Notes: generated by a model not told the origin, from the sequence alone. Counted from the first letter of the stretch, positions 26,960 to 39,560 are shown. The stretch is 64,000 nt of DNA from Orbilia blumenaviensis (GCA_036872755.1 JAVHNS010000013.1:1-64000); one strand, 5' to 3'. Translations and numbers: made by a program.

Positions 26960-29299
26960 ATGGACAAGCTCAGACGCTCAAATCTATTTAAAATGGGGAT
27001 GAATTGGGTTTTTTATTGCGAGTTGGCAGCTTTCTTAATTCTGATTTATATTTACAGCGCCTGGTCTACCGTAGCCCCAACGGCGACGATAATAGGAAAT
27101 GATGTGAACCCCATTAATCACCAGATACAGGCAAGCTCGCCTACAGCCTTCGTTGAAAAATCCCAGATATTGGATACAGCCGAGCAACAAGAGCCTGTAA
27201 GCCATTTGCAAAAGCGCTCGAGGCCAAACAAGAAAAAAGAAACACCGAACCGCCAGGCGACCGGAAAACCGCCGTCCACGACAACCCCAAACCAAAATTC
27301 TGAGCTGTTAATGTATCAAAAAATGCTACTACAAAGTTATGAAAAGGAACAAAAGGAAAGACAACTTGCCGCTGAACAAGAGGAGCGACGAAAGATTCTT
27401 GCTGCCCAGGCAGAAAATGAGCGGGCGCTGAAAGCCGCCCGGGAAAAACTTGAAGCGGAACGTCGAAAGAGGGATTGGGACAATCATGTCCAAAATGTCC
27501 TATATGCGGAAAGTCGGCCCGATCCGGATCGTCATCACTGGCATGCCGTGGAAAATCGTCTTTGGGACCGGGTGCCGAGTCTTTTCGAGTGGGATACAGG
27601 CTATAACGCTGGCGATTTCACACTAAATGATTTTTATCCCGGTCGTGAAGCCACAAAGAGGCACCGAGCTAAAGCTAAGGCGAAAATACAGTCGCAATGG
27701 GGTAATTATAACAGTATTATCGATGAAAATGATCAAAATGACCAAGCCTTCATCGACCAGCTGAGCGGACTCGACAACAAAGTTCCAGAAGAAGATTTTT
27801 TTGCAGTAGAACCGTACGACCTCGAGCTCCCAATACCAGGTGCACTAGAGTACAAAATCACAACTATATCGCCTGGGAGTGACTTCACTCCCTGGGAGGA
27901 GGTGAAGGAATGGCACGAATATGGTACTGAGAAGCCAATAAAGTCACTCGCGGACAATGCTGAGGAACTAATAAAGTCGTCCGCGGGCTATGCTGAGAAG
28001 CCTACGAAGCCGCCCGTGGACGATGATGACGGTCCGAACGCAAACACAATTCTTTCGACAGCTTCAGGTACAACTAGCAGAAACGGAATAGACTCGCCTG
28101 GGCGTCTGGGCCTCAACGGTCTTAAGATCACCGGCCAAAGTTTCAACCGAGGTAATAGTGAAAGCTTCGAAACAGAAGCCGCGCAGAAGATCAGCGATGA
28201 GCCTATGAGTAAGTTGGATGAATCAATCTTCAACGTGAGAAGGCCAGATACACCTGATGTGACTGCACCAAGGGTGCAGATCCAGCCGCAGGAAGAAGAG
28301 CAAAAAGTCGACAGCGAAACGAAGTTTGCGCCTAAAATTATAGATGACGTAGGGTACGTATCTGTACGCCCCGTGAATGAAAATAGGATAGAGAAGGAAC
28401 TCAGCACCAATACGATGTATAACCAATGGGCGGCTGCTTGGAAGGGCCCTATTTATCCTGACGCCGAAAAGGATTGGGGTGCTACCGATTTTATCAGTGA
28501 ATTGAAACAAGTGTCAAAGAGCCAATATGGGCTTGGTAAATGCGAACGTGGATTTTTTGATTATTATGGAAAAGAAAGAGAGGCACGGTATTGCAGACTG
28601 AAAAAATCGTAAGTTTTGCCCATGATTTATACGTAGATGTCTTCTCACGCTAGTACTAACCCAAGACATAGGGGCCTTTACGTTGCTGAGGGCATTTCGT
28701 TAGATCTGGCTCTCAAGCTCGATGTATTTTTGACTATTGGCTGTAGGACAGTATTCCCAAATATTGGTTGTGGGTCCCGCCATTGGTATTTGCAGCAAAA
28801 GAAGGTCCCGACAACTCTAGCGGATGGCTCTAAAGCGTATCAGGATATCTATATCGACATTCGCTTCGACCTAGCCAGTTCTTCACCCATAAACGCAGGC
28901 TTAGGACACGGCGGTGTCGGATTACCACACGTACAGTTCGCCTACATGTTACCCAGTGAGCTCAGCGATAATCAACCGCCGGCCGAGCGCGAATGGTATT
29001 ACCACGAGTTTAGAAACGCGGTAAAATTGGATCAAAATATCCTGGGGAACATGTTTACCGATACAAGGTTTCCTTTCCGTACCGCGTGGCCTAAGGAGTG
29101 GGTTCAGAACGATTTTATTGCACCAGGGACACCCTGGGGGCAGCGAAAGGCGAGCGGTAACGATGTTCCTATTCCAGCTTCGAATAAACTCAGCTTTATC
29201 ACGGGCAGACAGAGAGTTATTTTAACGACAAAAGGTTGGCATGATCGGGTGCTGGATAGAAGCTCAATAGCCAAGACCACTAAGACCTTCATGGCTTAG
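26960..29299 (+). CDS. Unknown membrane-anchored coiled-coil protein
   Basis: Two exons (26960-28608 and 28672-29299) are joined by a 63-bp intron with GTAAGT donor, TACTAAC branch and CATAG acceptor, giving 758 residues. An in-frame Met at 26,918 would add 14; the second Met was chosen because it directly precedes the basic, membrane-spanning start. One membrane segment lies at about residues 14-35 with a basic N-side, suggesting a type II anchor. A strongly charged Glu/Lys/Arg coiled coil spans about 114-176. Then comes an acidic, low-complexity middle with two degenerate 14-residue repeats (about 320-350). The C-terminal 260 residues look globular, with many Trp/Tyr/Phe and a few Cys. I recognise no family. 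The joined frame and splice signals make a real gene likely. Confidence 0.65.
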
Positions 29300-31680
29300 T
29301 CTTTTGTTCAAGAAACACGATGCCACGGACTTAAAACCGAGTATAGAAGTTTTTATTGTCTACGAACTTACTCTAGGGTTTGATTCCCTATTATACTTAG
29401 ATATATCCTAGTAACATCCACCGGTTGGCTTTACTGCAGGGTTAGGACTATCTAGTATATGGAAGATTTTAACAGAGAAATTATGCCAAATTAGTGAAGG
29501 CCTAGTGGTTATCGTGGAAAACTTCAAGGACTGTATACAGGCATACTCTTTATTCTTCAATACTGCTGACAAGATTACCATATCATGTATCTCTCGTAGA
29601 GACTGGGATTGTGATATGCCTAAGATATAAAATTGTACTACCCAGAAACCCTTTCTTAAGTGCTTTCACCGTGCTATGCGTTCTATAAGCCCCAATATTG
29701 CAACCGAGACCGCGCCTTTCTAGACATGATCTTCCAGGACAAACCCTAGACTGTCTTCTCCTTTTGCTTTCCTGTGCGCTAGTAACTGACCATGCATTTT
29801 ATCATACGCAAAAGCTTCATAAACGCATAGCTCAGTATCTATTAATCGAGGAGTTATTACATAAGCATGCAATCTAATTGATGCGGACCCGGTTAAAATC
29901 AAATACTCCGTTGCTTGGCCTCATTGACCAGCATGAGCATAAACCCTATTTAGAATTCCGCTGACTGTCGAATTCGCGAATGCTTTATAGTGCCGCTGCC
30001 CGAATTAGCGACCATCGTCGATCTCATATTCAGAGTAGTACACATATGGTTTCTAAGTAACTACATTGAGACCTCTCTTCCTAGAATTTGACTAAGCATT
30101 TGACTAAACATTTGAATTGAGGCAATTATTAGAGTTGTATGAGGCATCCAAGAATCAAGCGACATCCTCCTTGAGGGAAAAGCAGCCGGGTCGGGATATT
30201 TACATAATATTATCATTACAACATTAACTTTTTCTCTTTATCTATAGCGAAGCTGCGCCGGAAAACCACTTTTATTGCCATTGACTATTATTATATGCTG
30301 GTTTCAGTGATTCAGAATCCGACTGAACCATTAGTAGCTGCAATTTCAGTTTCTTTTTGCCTAGCTTATATGTAAGAGACGTTAGAAACTATTATCGAGA
30401 ACCATGAGTACGATATATTTGAATAGTATAAACCTATTCAGGTCGTGATATTGGAATACTTCAGTGTAAAAGTAAAGTCATGTGGCCTAAAATATTTAGT
30501 AACGCTCTTAAAAGACTTCAGAACTGTAACTTTCATCTAAATGTCACGCAAATTTTACTTGAGGTAAATTGTCTATATTCAGACCAACTATGGGTTTTAC
30601 GATCATACAACTGAAGCAAACAAAATGATGCCTTCAATATACCGATTTGGGCAATCTAGTGGCCAAGACCTGAACGAATCAGGGTTATATGTCTTTGCTC
30701 TAGGAAAAATAAGTTTAAGAAATCTAATTATAAGCTTTGGCAGCTGGTTAGCTGGAGACCCTAGCTCTTATGATGAAGAATCGTGTCAGCATATATTTGT
30801 GAGCTACTACAAGCATAAACTCCTTTCCATCGCGTTCTACATCATATTTGGCGGGATGATCAGTTGTGTGAGGCGCATAATAGTCTAACTTAACAATATT
30901 CTTCAGATATTCAGGGTGTGCTGATATCGATTTCAAACTCTAGAGTGCTGCGGTAACCATAGCGGCTTGTTACTCTTGGCCTAGAATAGTATACATTCAC
31001 AGGCATATAGATGGTCACAGTCCTTCCCAACGATTCGAGTAGTATCGAAAACTGGGTAGTCTCATCGAATGGAACGATACGTATACTCCAATTGCCATAG
31101 GGTACCCCGAAGTTTTAGGAATATACTCTTTGATATGAGTTATCAGGGATGGATAGCTGCAAAAAAAGATTCTTAACAGAATAAGCCTGTGCAGGCTTTA
31201 GCATATTGTCTGATATGTGGCAATCTAGGCGTACGTGTGCGTCTGATTTATAAATTTATCCAAAATGGTACATATATTCCCCAAAAGAGGAGTCTAGTTT
31301 CACAAATGCCCCCTATAATTTTACCAAGAAATTTGTGTTAATTTTGCATTTAGGTATTCCCTATCGTTCTGGAGGGAAATTATTGTAGTCTTGTTATAGA
31401 GTTATTGAGAAGTTGAAATTTTTCTTGGTCGCATCGAGTAAACAGCTTAATTCAACCTGTAGACTGTTTACCAACAGTTTGCAAGTACCTAGGTACCTAG
31501 TTTATAGGTAAATGATTGAATTATGGGGAAACGTGCCCTAGCAGAAGTGTATGAAGGGTGAGTTGTGGTGGGCGCTGGAGTAGACATAATCTAGAGGTTA
31601 TTCCTCAAACTTGGAAAACAGATTCCTTGGTTTTGCTAGTGTTAATATTTCCACCACCGTGTCATACCATTCTAGAGTGG
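29300..31680. other. Intergenic, no supported gene
   Basis: The 2.4 kb lie between the converging ends of the coiled-coil gene and the NLR gene. An 87-aa ORF at 30,625-30,888 has one hydrophobic stretch but no start context or family resemblance. A short GTACCTAGGTACCTAG repeat lies at 31,485-31,500. Nothing else was seen. Confidence 0.5.
31485..31500. repeat. CCTAGGTA-type short repeat
   Basis: GTACCTAGGTACCTAG is the third copy of this motif class in the window. Confidence 0.45.
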
Positions 31681-34600
31681 TCATGATAATGGCATCCGGC
31701 CCTTATCGTCCTTTGTATCCATATCTGCTTTAGCGTTTATCAACAGCTTCACTACTTCCTCACGCCCATTCTTCACTGCCCATGATAATGGCGTCCGGCT
31801 CTTATCATCCTTTATATCCACATCTGCTTTAGCGTTTATCAACAGCTTCGCTACTTCCTCACGCCCATTCTCCGCTGCCCATGATAATGGCGTCCGGCTC
31901 TTGTCGTCCTTTGTATCCACATCTGCTTTAGCGTTTATCAACAGCTTCGCTACTTCCTCACGCCCATTCTCCGCTGCCCATGATAATGGCGTCCGGCTCT
32001 TGTCATCCTTTGTATCCAGATCTGCTTTAGCGTTTATCAACAGCTTCGCTACTTCCTCACGCCCATTCTCCGCTGCCCATGATAATGGCGTCCGGCTCTT
32101 GTCATCCTTTGTATCCACATCTGCTTTAGCGTTTATCAACAGCTTCGCTACTTCCTCACGCCCATTCTCCGCTGCCCATGATAATGGTGTCTGGCCCATA
32201 TAGTCCTTTGTATCCACATCTGCTTTAGCGTTTATCAACAGCTTCACTACTTCCTCATGCCCGCTCACTGCTGCCCATGATAATGGCGTCCGGCGCTTAT
32301 GGTCCTTTGTATCCACATCTGCTTTAGCATTTATTAACAGCTTCACTACTTCCTTATGCCCGTTCTTCGCTGCCCATAATAATGGTGTCTGTTCCAATCC
32401 TTGATCTTTAGCTTCCACATCTACTTTAGCGTTTATTAACAGCCTCACTACTTCCTCATGCCCGTTCTCTGCTGCCCATGATAATGGTGTCTGTCCCCAT
32501 TTTTGATCTTTAGCTTCCAAATTCACGCCCTTGTCGATCATGTCTCTCATGTATTCATGTATTCCAGCGAGTGCTGCGAGGTGTATTCCCATACATCCTG
32601 TGAATGGCTTCATAGCATGAAATGAGTATCGAGATTGTACCATAGCCTGTGTGCATGCCGCTACCACACACTCTTTTTCAAGAAAAGCCATGACCAAAGG
32701 GGAATTCCCGATTAGGGATATATTAGTATGATGTGCCCAGTAATTTGCTGCATAACCGTATAGAACATTTAACTCTAATTTCGCGTCGAAATGATCTTCC
32801 GTTGAACTGGGACCTTCGTTGAAGATATCGTACGACAGATAGGTAACGCATACTTCTGCGATATTTCTCTCAGCGTCTGAAAACCATATCTGCCATGTTC
32901 GATCGAAATATTCCTGGGTTGTATAATGAACTAGACGGATAATTTGACTTTGTTCATCAATTATAACTAATCCAGCACAGACAGAGGTTATTTTTGCTAT
33001 TTCAGGGCAATTGCTTTCGTCGAGTTTAGGCTGGCCGATTTCCACTCCTAGTGCATGCTGTAATTCTGACGTAGTCATCGGTCTTTTCGCGCGGGTAATC
33101 CATCCTAGAACTTGATGCGCTAGATCTTTAAAATCTTTGTTTTGGCCCTCTATTCTAGTCATTGCATCTTTGTAGGCCTCATCATATGCCTTTTCCCCGA
33201 TTGGAAGGATTTTCAGTGCATCTCTCATCTTCTTGAGTGACGTCTTCGTTTTGATCGTTTCAAAGTGAAGCCGTGCAAGGAGAAACCTAGTTAGATAGTA
33301 GTTAGTTGATCTATTGTGGAATAAGATGGCGCGCGAAATCTTCTACAAGTCATAGCATGCACATCTTTAGCATACCACTTGTCCAAGGAAAGATTCGCCA
33401 GCTCCATACATTGCTAGCAGATGGCCAACTAGCAATGGAATGAGACGGCTAGATCTGAAGCTGAACAGATAGCCAGATAGCAACGCAATTAGACAACGCC
33501 TCGCGGGCGTACGCGTATACGGCCCAGTCCGGCTGCTGCCAACCGCCGAGTGTTTTGATGCCCTTTGGGAGACATTATACAATCGAGTGTCTTTTGGGGC
33601 GTTTTGTGGTATGACAGAGCTGTCCATGTGAATTGAATGCATCTTTGCAAAGGTAAAAATAATTTTGCTTGCGACCCATGTAGCTTGCCAAAAAGTCAAC
33701 TTACATTCCATCAACAACCTTTGTTATTTCAGTTTTGATTTCCTCCTGGTGGTCTTGTAATGTTTTATCGCCCGAGTCCAATATCTGAGCGTGTAAATAA
33801 CTCCGGACGTCTTCGTCATGCGCACGGACTTCAAGCTTTCTGCTGTCCTCAAACCTGTTCATGATATCCGGAAGCATTCTTGAAGTGGCAAATATATTTG
33901 CATTGCATTTGGAGTGAAGTTGGAACAGTTTTGAAAGAAAGATTTCCCGGCAGTTATTTGATGTCTGGCATTCATCAAGCGCGTCGACGATAATAAAGAC
34001 TTTTTCAAATTCTTTAGACACAGACTCGAGGGCGCTGGTTATATCATCGACTGATGGACGTGTCTGTTTTTGTTGATGATGATTATACATTTTTTTAACG
34101 GTTTCCGAGAGAGCTGATGCCGTTGCTAGCTGTCTTAGGAGACTTGCTAGTAAGTTTCGAAGATTTTGCTCCTCTTTCCGCCTGAAGTTGCAGTAGATGT
34201 ACGCAATGCCAATCTTCGACTCCGTAAACCGGGAAGCGAGATCATTAATAACGATTGACGTAAGAATTGTTTTCCCTGCCCCGGGGATGCCAGGACAAAA
34301 TAATATCTGCTGGTTCGCGCTCCACCAATTCTGATAGTCAATAGAGTTTAGAAGCCATTCACCTGTACCCCACTGTCGTTGACTGAAGTAATCGGCTTGT
34401 TGGTTGTTGTAATTTGTTGGTGTCAGCCATTCGAGGATTTCAAGGTCTCCCTGCCTATCTAGTTTAGAGTTCATTTCCACGACAGTTGTTTCAATCCTGG
34501 CCACTGGCGCACTATTAGAAGCTTGTAAAAATAGACGGTAATGAAAAAACATACCACTGTCAACTACATCTATCACCGTATCAACTCTGTCAACCTCACT

Positions 34601-34934
34601 CGCTGGTATGTACTCCAGAAGCTCTCTTGCGAACGCGGCAGCTACGGCTGCGGCATGTTCCTGCCAGTCTTTATTCTTATGCGAATCTGCATAGTCGCAT
34701 ATCCCCCGAATGACAATGGACGGAAAGTTATGTAAAAGCCCTGCAGCTTCCATTTCCACGCAAAGTACTTTACCGCCCAGATCTTTGTTGAGTTTGTCCC
34801 GAACGTGGGCATCTTTGATAACTTGATTGCCTGAGGCGATAAGGCCATAGTGAATCTTCATGCTTTTTCTGGTTTTTCTTTTCACGATTTTTGCTTTATC
34901 ACAGTGCTGGCATCTCCTCCCTTCCTCCTCCTCC

Positions 34935-34966
<32 letters not shown>

Positions 34967-35764
34967 ACTCTCGTCCTCACTGCCCCCATTCATTTCTTCG
35001 TCAGGGTCCGCAGACGTTTCATTTATGTGACCGTAATTTGAACTGAACAGGATATCTTCAAGAGATTTGGACCTTAGATACTTTGTAAGTCTTGGGAACT
35101 TTTCCACCATCTGATCCAGATATTTGGGTATCATGGATCCGTTTAAATCGTGTTCCGTTTCCAACCTGCTCAAAGCTGTTAAGACGAAGTTTGGAGGATT
35201 CATGAGAGACCCAGTTCTCTCGAATCCTCCCGGTTCAGTTGCTTTGCCGATATCCCATTGGATGACTCCCGGGGATTGATCTGTCGGTATGCCGACTACC
35301 ACATCGCCAAGCCTAACTTTGCCTTTACTAGGTATGCCGCCACCAATACCCACCATAAGGCCAAACTTAATGTTCGGGAAAGTACGAATCATATTCAAGG
35401 CAACGCTAGCTGCAGAAACAGTGCCTATCCTGCCCTTAGGCAGGCACGCGATGACAATATTGTGCGACCCAATAGATCCTAAGGCGTAGCAGTTGTCGTC
35501 ATTTGAACTCGGGGGGGTTGGAAGATTATCATGTCTCTTTTCGAGCATCGCGATAGCCGCCGTCATCTCTTTAGGAAGCGCACAAACCCACCCTACGGTG
35601 TATTGGTTATAGGATCTTTGGCCCTCGGGGGCTTGGCTAGTGACCGATGGTTGGTCAGCTTCAGTACCGGAGGGTTGACCAGGCCCCAGCGACCATTCTG
35701 GTGTTGTGGATCCGTCGACATTCTGTCCTATTCTGAGCCTTTTCGGTCCTCTTTCTGTCGCCAT
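31681..35764 (-). CDS. PNP-NACHT-ankyrin NLR (fungal STAND receptor)
   Basis: Exons 35764-33705 and 33286-31681 are joined by a 418-bp intron (GTAAGT...CTAACTAG) that restores the conserved [11 protein letters not shown], giving 1221 residues. A start at 35,884 would add 40. Domain order: phosphorylase/nucleosidase-like N-domain (about 50-400; [27 protein letters not shown]) with an acidic insert of 15-20 Glu; NACHT NTPase with Walker A GIPGAGKT (about 491) and Walker [12 protein letters not shown] (about 590); winged-helix-like linker; ankyrin repeats from about 915. Eight full repeats and a final partial one end at TGA. Such proteins are thought to sense non-self or pathogen cues, oligomerise on NTP binding and activate the N-domain. 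Nucleosidase activity is family inference. The gene appears intact. Confidence 0.88.
31690..32560 (-). repeat. Tandem 99-bp ankyrin-coding repeats
   Basis: At least eight 33-codon units occur. The four C-terminal-most full units (about 31,715-32,130) are almost identical at DNA level, while units towards the N-terminus diverge. The variable positions are concentrated in the four or five residues after the KD of each unit (KWGQ, GLEQ, KRR, MGQ, KSR), at the beta-hairpin tip. The array stops where the expected TGG codon of the next unit reads TGA. Confidence 0.85.
34924..34960 (-). repeat. In-frame GAG/CTC microsatellite in the NLR
   Basis: A 37-nt run of CTC on the plus strand encodes poly-Glu within the nucleosidase-like domain, between two conserved blocks. 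As a 3-nt repeat, its length changes would keep the frame. Confidence 0.85.
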
Positions 35765-35884
35765 TTCGTAGATTGTATTGGGAAGTTCTGCCAGAAATTT
35801 GTTATTGAAGGTTCCGTACCGCGCAAAAGAACGGTTATGAAACCAGTGTTGAAGAAACTGTGTAATGAGAATTTCTGAGGTCAA

Positions 35885-38564
35885 GAATCGAAACGATAAG
35901 AGGTATTAAAAAACTGCGTTTCTCTACCCCGCCTAGTCAGGTGTCCTAGCGCTGAGTTGGCAGGGTCCAGATTACTCCAGCATTAGGACTGCATAAGTGA
36001 CAAATCAGCATGCATATATGAATATGCACAGCCTGGTATTGACTTGTTTTCCCCGCTCTGTTGGGAATCTTCATAGCCGCGTTTGAACTGAACACGGTGA
36101 AAATGTATTATGGCCGACAGCCAAGTAAACTTCTAGTGAGACAAATATCATGTTCTCCAGGTATGTTTCCAGGAAAAGAGGTTTTCCGAGGCCGATATAG
36201 AGGGTTTTGACCCTCATCCCTTTTCTTAAATTTGGGGGCTTGTGTTGTGACCAGTATTTTGTCCGAAAATTAGTAGCCTTGCTCTGAGCAAATCGTTGTC
36301 GTTTGCAACACTGCTCAGGCGGTGTGGAACATGGAGGCTTTTAGAGTGCTAGCCTCATTTGTCTGGAGCTCAACGATTCTCAGCAGTATATGTTTTCCCC
36401 GGACACCGAGGCTCAGGTCAATACCCAAGCTATAAGAAGTGGGTTCTGTCGGATTACATCTAGTTTGCATAGGCAACTAACAGGTGTATTTTCGAGGCCA
36501 CGGCCCGCTCATTCATAATTCATAGATTATACCAGTTGCCGAATTCTCGGAGCTACTTGGAGACATTTTTGAAATGTTCTGAGCTTCTCGAGGAGAAAGA
36601 GACAGGGGGGGGAGGGGGGGGCTGGGCACCGACATGCATGGTTTATATCCATAATTCCTCCAGTCTGGGTTAAGTGTTGCAGCCAGCTGCACATTACCTC
36701 AATTTTAATAGGCTGTGCTTATTGAGGTTTGTCGCAGTAATTCCCAGCTGCGAGTCCTATTTAAATATTAGACTGGTTGACAATGCGGAGTATTAGTATG
36801 TTTATAGAAAATACCGCCTCCCGACGAGAGCACTTAAAATGTTGGTGCGGGGAGCCTGGAGAACGTTGCAGATTTGGATCATGCGTGTTCCCGCTGTTTT
36901 GGTCCAAGCCTTCGAGCATATATGCTTCCTGACTCTCCAGACACATGTGTGTGGATGCACCATGTTATATTGATTAATCGCAGAGATTTCTGGCAGGGCG
37001 CCCGCTGCTGTGGGTGGACCAAAATGTTCAAAGTGTATTTAACAAGAGGTAGCTCGCGTTCGAAATGCTTGATGTTTGCCCCTCCGGAGGTCATGGCGTT
37101 AGGACTGAACATAGCAACTTGGAGAGGCCCTCAACAACCTGAGAGATCTAGTTAATATCAATGCCGTCTGGCCATATTACGGATCACCAGAGTACCAGGT
37201 AGGTAGGTAGTCATACAACATGATTAAATGTATTATTGGATATACTGTCCTGGAAATCAGGGGAGGACCAATACAGAATTAAACTGGTATTAATATAAAA
37301 ATGCATATTAAAATCATACTGGTACAGTACCCATATAGTTCGGGCTGCGACAATATTAAAAAAGTATACTTTTCCAGAACAGTAAGCATACCAGGAGTCT
37401 TTTGCCAATCAAGATTGACTTCACGTCTCCGGCAGCGTGGACAACACAGTGTTTCTCATGGTTGTGCATGGGAGGACACTGTTTTCCATACCTCCACGAT
37501 CTCGGATTGGCCCTCTTTTGGTACTGGTCAGAGGGTTTCTTGTTCCGGTGAACATCCTCAGCTAGATCCTTAAGCAGTTGTGTAGGATTGGTAAGGACTT
37601 GTCATAGGGAGCCGTAAGACCCACTGCCGAAGACGCAATCGAACGAATAAAACATCGCTCCCGTTGAACGTGTCGCTTGAGCTTCGGTTGTTCCTTGCAT
37701 GAAACTTTAAACAGAAAAAAGAGGCGATCGATGTCGAGTTCTACCAAAGTTAGAGGTTAGGGTCGCCCGCAATGTCGATCCAAAACGGGAAGGTGGGATG
37801 GTGGCTACCTAGAATGATTATGATTTTTTATTGGGTAATATTGCTTCGCTTCTCCAGGCCAGGCACGGTCGCTAACGAGCTCTCAGCTGTGGTTGGCTTT
37901 GGGCATCATCATGTCTCAATCGAGAGGAAACGTAACAGAATATTTTAATTTTCGGAGGACTAGATAGGTGCTTTTCCCTCGTGTCACGAACGTGAGTTAC
38001 CAGTGAATGTATATTTGAGACCAAACTACGAGGCAGAGTCGCGCGACAACCTTCGACAATGTATTGATCAAATGTATCTACCTCGCCTAGGTATCTCCGA
38101 ACTGAAAAAAGCCGCCAAGAAATCGACGTTCGCCTACCAACACACTTTTTACAACATTGTTCCAAATTTCTGCAGTGTCAGCCTGGCTGCAATAGCAACG
38201 ACCCTGCCGTCCGATAGCGCAATAAGCCATAAAACCAGTGCACTGTGAAATCACTATCCCGGGCCCGCATACGCAATATGCTAAGCTTTTGAACAAGAAA
38301 GCTTACCCCACGTCTACCTAATCACACCAACCTGCATCGTGCATCTAAGCGCACCTAGTGTATGCACTTATCTATGGCCATGATGCATCTACAATTACTT
38401 GGTCCATCGCAATGGAACAAAGTTCCCGATCGCCAGTCAAGTACACAATCTGCATACACGTGCTCCATAATTCAACCCACGTGTTTATCTGATGGCCCCA
38501 CGTGCTATTGCAACTCATCGAAAGTACAGAGGATCCCTGGGATCCAAGTGCGTGAACGCTACTC
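35885..38564. other. Intergenic, no supported gene
   Basis: Only short overlapping ORFs are present. A G-rich run at 36,604-36,622 ([21 protein letters not shown]) could form a quadruplex. A TAGGTAGGTAG stretch lies at about 37,197-37,210. I see nothing else. Confidence 0.5.
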
Positions 38565-38571
38565 TATAAAA
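38565..38571 (+). promoter_or_regulatory. TATA box of the secreted-protein gene
   Basis: TATAAAA lies 159 bp upstream of the ATG at 38,724. Confidence 0.5.
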
Positions 38572-38723
38572 AGATACGATATCTAACCGTTTGGATGAAA
38601 GATCATGCCCAAGTAAAAGAATACAGGCCTCACATCCTCTTCTATAGCAATCGCAAAAATTTTGCGAGTCTGGTTAACCATTTCCCGTCTTTTTTGAAGC
38701 TGCCAAATTCCCCCATAGACAAG

Positions 38724-39560
38724 ATGTACGCATCTCGCGGGTTACTCGCCGCCCTCGCCTCGGCGATTGTGTCGACTTCATTAGTCCAAGCGGCCTCAAA
38801 TATGGTTCCTGACTATGAAGTTAAACTGTTAATGAACCCCACCGCCGTTCTCGGAACCGACAACAAACTCACGCCCACTGTCCTTTCCACCTTTGGTATG
38901 CCCACAACAGTCACGAAGATGAACGTCCAGTTCCTCGACAAGAGCAACAAAGAGATCTATAACTCCGGTTGGAGCCCACGTATCCGCAAGACCGAGGACG
39001 AAGACGACTTCGAGCTCACATACAAGAAGCGTTATCCCGTCACCGGCGGCGATATCGATGGCGCTCTCACCACCGCAAATAACGAGGACTTCGACTCCAG
39101 CGACACAAATTATGACGCACAGATCGAATGGGGATACCAAAAGCAGACTCTCTCCATCAGCCGCAAAAAATCCGCATCAGGGTCTGGCTACAGCGGCATG
39201 GATCTGCCCGGTCAGAGCAAGTCTCGTACCTTCCTTATCAACGAAGCGCCAGGCAAGTTCGACGACTGGCTCTCCAACAATTGGGGTACTACTGCTCTTG
39301 CGTCGGCACGTATTTTCGGACCGGTTCTGGCAAAGCGCTCGATTGGAACGTGGAGCGGACTACAGATCTACATCGAGGTGTGGCCTATTAAGGATGCTGC
39401 AGGCACCGGTATCGAGTACATTGTCGAAGCATCCTTCAAGACAACTAGCCGCACCACTGCTGCGACTAAGCAGGCAGATCTTATTGCCCTCTTGACTAAC
39501 AAGGGCTGGTTCCTTGCTCAGGATTCTTTGAAAACGCAGCTTATCATGGATCGTTACTAA
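38724..39560 (+). CDS. Secreted protein of unknown function
   Basis: This is a single exon of 278 residues. The upstream in-frame Met at 38,595 was rejected because the second Met begins a clear signal peptide (MYASRGLLAALASAIVSTSL, cleavage near VQAAS). The mature protein has no Cys, is rich in Ser/Thr/Asp and carries an acidic patch (KTEDEDDFELTYKKRY) that could be a dibasic processing region. A TATA box stands 159 bp upstream. Codon use is rich in C-ending codons, unlike the neighbouring NLR, which suggests efficient expression. Its beta-rich look recalls conserved fungal secreted proteins, but I cannot assign a family. It could act in host or substrate interaction; that is inference. Confidence 0.8.
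   Translation: MYASRGLLAALASAIVSTSLVQAASNMVPDYEVKLLMNPTAVLGTDNKLTPTVLSTFGMPTTVTKMNVQFLDKSNKEIYNSGWSPRIRKTEDEDDFELTYKKRYPVTGGDIDGALTTANNEDFDSSDTNYDAQIEWGYQKQTLSISRKKSASGSGYSGMDLPGQSKSRTFLINEAPGKFDDWLSNNWGTTALASARIFGPVLAKRSIGTWSGLQIYIEVWPIKDAAGTGIEYIVEASFKTTSRTTAATKQADLIALLTNKGWFLAQDSLKTQLIMDRY

Noticed and set aside
30625..30936. Overlapping short ORFs on both strands
   Set aside because: No start context, signal peptide or family likeness.
31901..32203. Plus-strand repetitive 100-aa ORF
   Set aside because: It is the antisense shadow of the ankyrin repeats.
31690..32560. CRISPR-like array
   Set aside because: The 99-bp repeats are contiguous, in frame and encode ankyrin units.
34499..34541. 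A 43-bp GTATGT...ATAG intron in the NLR
   Set aside because: Removing it would shift the frame of a reading frame that is conserved on both sides, and it is shorter than the other introns here.
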